Assembly (NCBI GenBank): GCA_016713025.1
Contig: JADJPZ010000004.1
Span: 1,302,001-1,366,000, forward strand
DNA from: Saprospiraceae bacterium
Lineage (GTDB): Bacteria > Bacteroidota > Bacteroidia > Chitinophagales > Saprospiraceae
Direction: 5' to 3'
DNA: 64,000 bases
Shown: piece by piece, positions 59,801 to 64,000 of the stretch
How positions within the stretch are numbered: position 1 is the stretch's first letter
Layout of the letters: each line of letters begins with the position of its first letter
The notes under the pieces: generated by a model
Database searches by the model: none
Seen by the model: only the letters and a program-made list of their open reading frames with translations
What the model was told of the DNA's origin: nothing
Position numbers and translations under genes: made by a program

Positions 59801-60048
59801 CGAATTTCTTTGAGTCCTGAGATATTACTGTTGGCCTGTTCGATTGGAAAAGTTACCAATCTTTCGATATCTGTTGCCCCAAATGAAGGAGCCTGAGTGA
59901 TGACAAGTACTTGATTATTGGTAATGTCCGGTACAGCATCGATAGGTAATTTGGTAGCTTCATAGGCACCGATTGCAATCAATGCAATGGTCATTAAGCC
60001 TATAATGAGCTTATTATTAATCGAAAAATCAATGATTCGATTTAACAT
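56893..60048 (-). CDS. czcA: heavy-metal RND efflux pump, CzcA type
   Basis: The 1,051-aa inner-membrane pump starts MLNRIIDFSINNKLIIGLMTIALIA, has two large periplasmic loops and about 12 helices. Helix 4 has LDFGLIVDGAVIIVEAVMHQ, with the Asp-Asp-Glu pattern of Zn/Co/Cd/Ni-type (HME1) pumps rather than the Cu/Ag pattern. It exports divalent metals using proton motive force, with the channel and adaptor genes downstream. Intact. Confidence 0.93.
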   Translation of the reverse strand: MLNRIIDFSINNKLIIGLMTIALIAIGAYEATKLPIDAVPDITNNQVLVITQAPSFGATDIERLVTFPIEQANSNISGLKEIRSFSRFGLSLVTMVFDDKIDVYWARQQVAERLQKVQTEIPPGIGIPELGPVATGLGEIYQYVVKPQKGYESKYDATSLRTIQDWVVRRQLMGVKGIAEVSSFGGKLKQYQVVVDPNKLNAHGVTIYDVFDALEANNQNTGGGYIEKNATALYIRTEGLIGSKDDIGKITVKSVSSTPLLIRDIGEVTEGNATRYGAVTYNDQGEVAGAVVMMLKGANSSEVIKDVKARIEQIKMNLPEGVEIEPFLDRTKMVNNSISTVSRNLMEGALIVIFVLVVFLGNLRAGLLVASVIPLAMLFAIIMMNIFGVSGNLMSLGALDFGLIVDGAVIIVEAVMHQLRHSKHYTGIERLSNHQMDTEVKQSAGKMMNSAVFAQVIILIVYLPILVLDGIEGKMFLPMAQTVMFALLGAFLLSVTYIPMMSTIVLSKNLKHDLNLSDKVMIRLEIIFQKSLEFFLKIPKITITAVLILFVISVLIMSRMGGEFIPALEEGDFAVDTRVLTGSNLNTTVEFTQKAAHILLTRFPEVEKVVTKIGSGEVPTDPMPMEASDMMVIMKPKKEWKNAKTFDEMAEKMGKELEDVPGITAGFQYPVQMRFNELMTGARQDVVCKIFGEDLDTLAHYAKHIGELVNTVEGAQNLYVEAVTGVPQVIISYDRNALAQYNISIADVNKAVNMAFAGQSTGMVFEGEKRFDLVVRLKSEARQSLEDAQKLLIPIGNGQQVSLSKLADVSIKDGPNQIQREDAKRRIVVGFNVRGRDVQSIVTELQGKVNSQIKFPAGYYITYGGAFENLNQAKNRLMIAVPVSLILIFILLFFAFNSVRQGLLIYSAIPLSAIGGIFFLAFRGMPFSISAGVGFIALFGVAVLNGIVLIAEFNRLREEGWKDLRKIVLMGTKVRLRPVLMTAFVASLGFLPMAISNGAGAEVQRPLATVVIGGLMVATFLTLIVLPILYILFERKILEKEDMTELPYDEH

Positions 60049-60135
60049 GTTTGATTATTTAAATTTCCTGAATGACTGAAAATATTTCATTGCCAATATG
60101 GTAAGGCAAATAATATTCAGCCCTAATGTGTCATG

Positions 60136-60236
60136 CAGATAAGTTGAAAGCTATTTATCATACTATTAAAAACAATTACATTATGTATAAAGAAATATAC
60201 TTTATGCAAACAGTAAGTTAAATTTCAACTTATCTG
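60136..60236. repeat. 101-bp segment bounded by perfect 14-bp inverted repeats
   Basis: CAGATAAGTTGAAA (60136-60149) and TTTCAACTTATCTG (60223-60236) are exact inverted copies with a 73-nt AT-rich spacer. The segment fills the gap between the small gene at 60247-60633 and czcA. It may be a solitary MITE, an operator pair or an attenuator hairpin ahead of czcA. Confidence 0.75.
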
Positions 60237-60246
60237 AAGTTAATGG

Positions 60247-60633
60247 TCAGGAAAATCTGGGAGGGTGGAAGATGCCTTTGAGCTTGGCGTCTTCAATGAA
60301 GAGAGAAAAAGCTGCGTTGAGATGCTGCTCATTGTCGTGGGTGATAAATGCAGGTCTGATTGGCCACTCATGATCAGCGGAAATTAGAAAAGTGGGAATT
60401 TGACTGTATTCAAATGTTTTGAATGGGAGCTGTCTGTCTTGTTCGTAGTCTTCATCAAAATGTATATCGATGGTATAGTGCATGAAGTAAAATTGCTTCC
60501 ATGTCATCTCAGGCATTTCTTCAAGATGGTCAAGATAATGGATGACAATCAAAGGTGCTTTGATCACTTCTTTCATTGGTGTAAAAGAAATGATACATAA
60601 AAAAACAAGCAATCTTGCGACATATTGTTTCAT
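60247..60633 (-). CDS. hypothetical small exported protein upstream of czcA
   Basis: The 128-aa protein has a signal peptide (MKQYVARLLVFLCIISFTP). The mature part is rich in His, Asp and Glu (VIHYLDHLEEMPEMTWKQF, MHYTIDIHFDEDYEQD, THDNEQHLN), a composition compatible with metal binding. Family not recognised, though such small proteins often precede RND metal pump genes in Bacteroidota. Same strand as czcA, 198 nt upstream. Confidence 0.7.
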   Translation of the reverse strand: MKQYVARLLVFLCIISFTPMKEVIKAPLIVIHYLDHLEEMPEMTWKQFYFMHYTIDIHFDEDYEQDRQLPFKTFEYSQIPTFLISADHEWPIRPAFITHDNEQHLNAAFSLFIEDAKLKGIFHPPRFS

Positions 60634-60726
60634 GATGCAAAGATAGTTATAATTTGCAAATATCGATTAAAACCAAAAAATGATATTCATTGCTTGCATT
60701 ATGATTTAAATCATAAGCAAAAAAAA

Positions 60727-60745
60727 ACCGGGCTCTCACCCGGCT
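60727..60745 (-). terminator. terminator of the carbonic anhydrase gene
   Basis: Read on the minus strand: GCCGGGTGAGAGCCCGG followed by a run of nine T, 10 nt past the carbonic anhydrase stop. A textbook intrinsic terminator. Confidence 0.9.
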
Positions 60746-60755
60746 TATTAATCAA

Positions 60756-61379
60756 CTATTCATAAAAGTCAACTTTTCCTGTATCCACATCATACATCCC
60801 ACCTACGATTTTGATTGCTCCTGACTCTTCCAATTCGTGGATGATGACACTTTCTCTCCTTATCCGCTCCATGGTCAGATGTACATTTAGTGAAGCTACT
60901 TTTTCCACAAATTCAGCATTTTTGCTGGTTCTGTTTTCTGTGGTGGTTTTTTCTTCGTAAACTGCAGGTTGTATTTTATTAAGCAGAGTGGTGAGATTGC
61001 CCATTTCTATATGGTCGCATGCTCCTTTGACAGCGCCACATTTAGAATGGCCAAGTACTACGATGATTCTCGAGCCAACCACTTTTGTGGCAAATTCCAT
61101 AGAGCCGAGGATATCTTCATTTAGAATATTACCTGCAATCCGTACACTAAATATATCTCCAAGCCCCTGATCAAAAATCAGCTCTGCTGATGTACGGCTG
61201 TCAATACAACTCAAAACGATGGCAAAAGGCCATTGACCTTCCCGGGTATCATTAACCTGCTCGAGAAGATTTCTGTTTACTTTCAGATTATTAACAAATC
61301 TGCCATTCCCTTCCTTCAGAAACTGAAGTGCTTTTTCAGGAGTGACTGTGGATTGAGATTCTGCGCTATGTGCTTTCAT
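60756..61379 (-). CDS. beta-class carbonic anhydrase
   Basis: The 207-aa protein has zinc ligands Cys58, Asp60 (with Arg62 in CIDSRTSAE), His111 and Cys114 (LGHSKCGAVKGACD), plus DIFSVRIAGN. It interconverts CO2 and bicarbonate in the cytosol. It lies just downstream of the SulP gene on the same strand, a pairing that suggests bicarbonate uptake and use. Confidence 0.95.
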   Translation of the reverse strand: MKAHSAESQSTVTPEKALQFLKEGNGRFVNNLKVNRNLLEQVNDTREGQWPFAIVLSCIDSRTSAELIFDQGLGDIFSVRIAGNILNEDILGSMEFATKVVGSRIIVVLGHSKCGAVKGACDHIEMGNLTTLLNKIQPAVYEEKTTTENRTSKNAEFVEKVASLNVHLTMERIRRESVIIHELEESGAIKIVGGMYDVDTGKVDFYE

Positions 61380-61425
61380 ATTTTTTGTTTTTATTTTTTT
61401 ATTAATATTTAATTTCCAAATTATA

Positions 61426-61443
61426 AATTTTAAACATACTCTT
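61426..61443. repeat. solitary AAATTTTAAACATACTCT end-sequence
   Basis: This 18-mer is the complement of the left terminal repeat at 33381 (AGAGTATGTTTAAAATTT). It lies in the 62-nt gap between the SulP and carbonic anhydrase genes and touches the SulP stop region. No partner repeat is near, so it may be a relic end or a chance AT-rich match. Confidence 0.4.
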
Positions 61444-63037
61444 AATTACTTTCTACCCAGGTATGCCTGTTCTCTTCAAGGGTGTTTTCAAGTTTGTACT
61501 TATCTTTAAAGCCTACTAATTCTACATTGATCCCTTTTTCTGGACCACCCGCTTCTTTAAATTCTTTGATCAGGTCGAGTACATCATGGGCTATATACTC
61601 AGACTGAGCAGCATTGATGACCACAGTACAGTTTTCGGGAAGGTGCCCAAGTGTTAACTTTATAGCAGCCTTATTTAAAAAAGATACCTCCTGCGCCAGG
61701 TCAATGTGTATAATATCTCCTGAATGATAGGATTCCTTTCTAAAATAGTAAGCGCGCTTCAGATTGCCCTGTAAAACAAACAATATGCTTATAAACATCC
61801 CTATCGCAACACCAGTCAATAAATCTGTAAAGACCACTGCAAGCAATGTAACTATAAAAGGGATAAACTGAAACTTACCCTGAGCCCAGAATTTTTTGAC
61901 TTTATCAGGGTGAGCCAATTTGAAACCAATCAATATTAGTATAGCAGCCAAAGTAGCCAAAGGAATTTTATTCAATAGTGACGGTATAGCAAGTACACAA
62001 ACCAATAACAGCACTCCATGAATAATAGCCGACAACTTGGTCCTTGCTCCTGAATTGATATTTGCTGATGTTCTCACTACTACTGATGTCATGGGTAATC
62101 CGCCTATCAGTCCGCTGAGTACATTTCCGATACCCTGAGCTTTTAATTCAGTATTGGTGCTGGTGTACCTCTTATATACATCCATGCGATCACTTGCCTC
62201 TATGCACAACAAAGTCTCAATAGAAGCAACAATCGCCAGTGTCACAGCCACTGTCCATACTGCCTTACTGGTAAGACCTGAAAAATCCGGTAATGTGATC
62301 AGAGAGCCGATTTCTGAAATTGAATTTAGCACCGGAAGTGTCACTAAATGTGATGAATCTAATCTCAGGCCCGATCCTGTTTGTATAAAAATTTCATTTA
62401 TTATAATACCCGCCAATACGGCAACCAAGGCGCCCGGCAATAATTTTATTTTCTTCAGAGCAGGTACTTTGTCCCACATCAACAGTATACCTAAGGATAC
62501 CACAGTGATTATTGTCGCACCTATGCTGATATGGTCAAATGATTCTAGCAGAGTAGTAAAAGTATTTCCGCCTGATTTCTCTTCAAAAGCAAGGTCTCCT
62601 TCAGTATCTTTGTCATATCCGAAAGCATGTGGTATTTGCTTTAAAAATATGATGACGCCTATACCTGCAAGCATGCCTTCTATTACATTATTGGGAAAAT
62701 AGTTTGATATACTTCCCGCTTTAAGAAAACCAAGTATAAGCTGTAGGGCACCAGATAATACTACTGCAAGTAAAAATAACTCAAATGATCCCAAAGTCGT
62801 GATCGAAGATAACACTATCGCAGCCAAACCGGCAGCAGGTCCTGAGACGCTTACGTGAGAATTACTTAAAAATCCAACTACCAGACCACCAATGATACCC
62901 GCAATGATCCCTGAAAACAAAGGCGCACCGGATGCCAGTGCAATACCGAGACATAATGGCAATGCTACAAGAAATACCACAAGTCCTGATGCAAAATCTG
63001 AATTTAAATGTTTTGTTGTTAAAAATTTGTTTTCCAT
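61442..63037 (-). CDS. SulP family anion transporter with STAS domain
   Basis: The 531-aa protein begins LNSDFASGLVVFLVALPLCLGIALASGAPL, the SulP N-terminal signature, then has about 12-14 helices including SNSHVSVSGPAAGLAAIVL and GLIGGLPMTSVVVRTSANINSGA. The C-terminal STAS domain spans about residues 430-525 (IHIDLAQEVSFLNKAAIKLTL). The family moves sulfate or bicarbonate; the adjacent carbonic anhydrase favours bicarbonate (inference). Intact. Confidence 0.92.
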   Translation of the reverse strand: MENKFLTTKHLNSDFASGLVVFLVALPLCLGIALASGAPLFSGIIAGIIGGLVVGFLSNSHVSVSGPAAGLAAIVLSSITTLGSFELFLLAVVLSGALQLILGFLKAGSISNYFPNNVIEGMLAGIGVIIFLKQIPHAFGYDKDTEGDLAFEEKSGGNTFTTLLESFDHISIGATIITVVSLGILLMWDKVPALKKIKLLPGALVAVLAGIIINEIFIQTGSGLRLDSSHLVTLPVLNSISEIGSLITLPDFSGLTSKAVWTVAVTLAIVASIETLLCIEASDRMDVYKRYTSTNTELKAQGIGNVLSGLIGGLPMTSVVVRTSANINSGARTKLSAIIHGVLLLVCVLAIPSLLNKIPLATLAAILILIGFKLAHPDKVKKFWAQGKFQFIPFIVTLLAVVFTDLLTGVAIGMFISILFVLQGNLKRAYYFRKESYHSGDIIHIDLAQEVSFLNKAAIKLTLGHLPENCTVVINAAQSEYIAHDVLDLIKEFKEAGGPEKGINVELVGFKDKYKLENTLEENRHTWVESN

Positions 63038-63195
63038 TTTTTGTTTAATTTATAAAAATAAGATGACTAAAAAACATTTTTCGGTCAATCCTAATCAATT
63101 TATAATCAAGGCTATATAATGCCAAATAGCTTGATGATTAAAAAGTGTGCAATTTCTATTCTTTATTAAAATAATAGAAATTGCATATATAAAAA

Positions 63196-63501
63196 TTAAA
63201 CTTCCGGTGGATTGTCAGGTGGTGGTTTTATTCCTGCCTCATTGTGATGCAATGAATAATAAGCATTTTGTTGATTCCATTCATTGTTCTTAATGCAACA
63301 AACTACCATGTTTTTCTGTGGCGTAAATAAATATTCGTCGAGCTTCTCACCTGGTTTAGAAGACTTTTCATCAGAAGAGTTTTCTTCTTCCCCTCCCAAA
63401 ATAATAGAAATTTTGACACCTTTGTATTGAGCAATAGTTGTATATATGGTACAATGTACCATTGCAAGTAAAAAGACTATCGATATATACTTACCCAACA
63501 T
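63196..63501 (-). CDS. small exported hypothetical protein
   Basis: From ATG 63501 (MLGKYISIVFLLAMVHCTIYTTIAQ) a 101-aa product with signal peptide. The mature part is charged (GGEEENSSDEKSSKPGEKLDE), has one CC pair, and ends in a Pro-rich tail (GIKPPPDNPPEV). No family recognised. The start could also be 63516. Confidence 0.55.
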   Translation of the reverse strand: MLGKYISIVFLLAMVHCTIYTTIAQYKGVKISIILGGEEENSSDEKSSKPGEKLDEYLFTPQKNMVVCCIKNNEWNQQNAYYSLHHNEAGIKPPPDNPPEV

Positions 63502-63691
63502 GATTATACTTAACATTAAAAATTATTATTTGTTCAATTAAAAAAATTCATTAATTCTTAGATTCAAGTTATAAATGCAACTTTTCGGGAGGTAAAAATG
63601 CCTTTATCAATTTTTTTCAAAGGAAAGGAGTACAACTCCCTTCCCCTGAATGGTAAAGTCACTATATTGTCTCCCGTCCAAAGATGCCAAT

Positions 63692-64000
63692 ATGAGTCAC
63701 TTAACACAAGAACAAAGGTACACAATAAGTGTGATGAAGAAACAAGGTTATAAACAAAAAGATATATCAATAGCCATCGGTAAAGATAAATCAGTAATTA
63801 GCAGAGAACTCAAGAGGAATTGCAATCAGCGTAACGGTATATACCACTGCGATCTGGCGCAAAGCAAGTACGTTAAACGGCAAAAAGACAAGCCGCGTGC
63901 CATCAAGTTTACAGAAGAAGTCAGGCAATATGTAGACAAGCAACTGGAACAAAAGTGGAGTCCTGAGCAAATCAGCAAAACCCCGGCACCTGGTGGGTTG
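63692..64000 (+). CDS. IS30-family transposase, truncated by the window end
   Basis: ATG 63692 opens a frame without stop to the last base. It reads MSHLTQEQRYTISVMKKQGY, then KQKDISIAIGKDKSVISRELKRN, the N-terminal helix-turn-helix of IS30 transposases, and KWSPEQIS, which precedes the catalytic DDE domain. The final residues (KTPAPGGL) do not look typical, so a break near 63980 is possible. The 5' end of the IS is probably within 63560-63690. Confidence 0.8.
   Translation, partial: MSHLTQEQRYTISVMKKQGYKQKDISIAIGKDKSVISRELKRNCNQRNGIYHCDLAQSKYVKRQKDKPRAIKFTEEVRQYVDKQLEQKWSPEQISKTPAPGGL

Noticed and set aside
62154..62702. 182-codon plus-strand frame
   Set aside because: Antisense shadow of the SulP gene.

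Overview
This window looks like a chromosomal segment of a low-GC Bacteroidota, most likely a Saprospiraceae-type environmental bacterium. The evidence is Por-type (T9SS) C-terminal sorting tails, TAnnTTTG promoter boxes, LytTR and Reg_prop/Y_Y_Y/HisKA_3 regulators, DUF3857, DUF3570, DUF4266 and choice-of-anchor-V type proteins, and conserved genes (rsmE, rseP, hscB, recN, miaA, der, rfbC, rfbD) of Bacteroidota character. I could not run any search; family names come from motifs and recall.

Layout. 0-2 kb: a secreted DUF3857/transglutaminase protein. 2-15.8 kb: an apparent accessory island. It lies between an intact tRNA-Leu(CAA) (15742-15825) and a decayed copy of that tRNA's 3' end (1978-2014), in the geometry expected of tRNA-targeted integration. 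It carries a LytTR regulator, a MopE-type beta-helix protein, a YadA-head-like protein, a CotH/lamin-tail T9SS cargo protein, a membrane sensor kinase and a NarL/LuxR response regulator. Four promoters in the island share a perfect 16-nt palindrome (TCACATAATGATGTGA) exactly 33 nt from the -7 box, so the island appears to be one regulon, probably driven by its own two-component system. Most of its genes carry a single inactivating lesion.

15.8-37.3 kb is mainly ordinary chromosome: hscB, rseP, rsmE, lipoproteins, a TlpA-like thioredoxin, two universal stress proteins, an MFS transporter, recN, yceI-like, miaA, an acyltransferase, a frameshifted subtilase, an S9 peptidase and a HEAT-repeat protein. 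Intergenic repeats include a ~105-bp MITE-like element with target duplications and a triplicated GC-rich hairpin repeat. 37.5-42.5 kb is an insertion-sequence cluster: two inverted IS110-family copies, each with a structured 5' leader that may be a bridge RNA, around a broken IS256-family element. 42.7-47.5 kb: rhomboid protease, rfbD, rfbC, der and an AI-2E family permease.

47.5-52.6 kb: a tandem-duplicated lipoprotein, a decayed DUF3570-DUF4266-ApbE flavin-transfer cluster, a broken choice-of-anchor-V-like secreted protein and a broken small membrane protein. 52.6-60.6 kb: a same-strand metal-homeostasis block (CzcA-type RND pump, TolC-like channel, adaptor, DUF1003, ferritin-like/VIT1 transporter). 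60.7-63 kb: beta-carbonic anhydrase next to a SulP anion transporter, suggesting bicarbonate handling. The window ends inside an IS30-family transposase.

A recurring theme is gene decay. About a dozen frameshifts or in-frame stops are visible, all in secreted, accessory or mobile genes, while the conserved core genes between them read cleanly. That bias argues against random sequencing error for all of them, although several frameshifts lie in poly-A runs and need raw-read checks.
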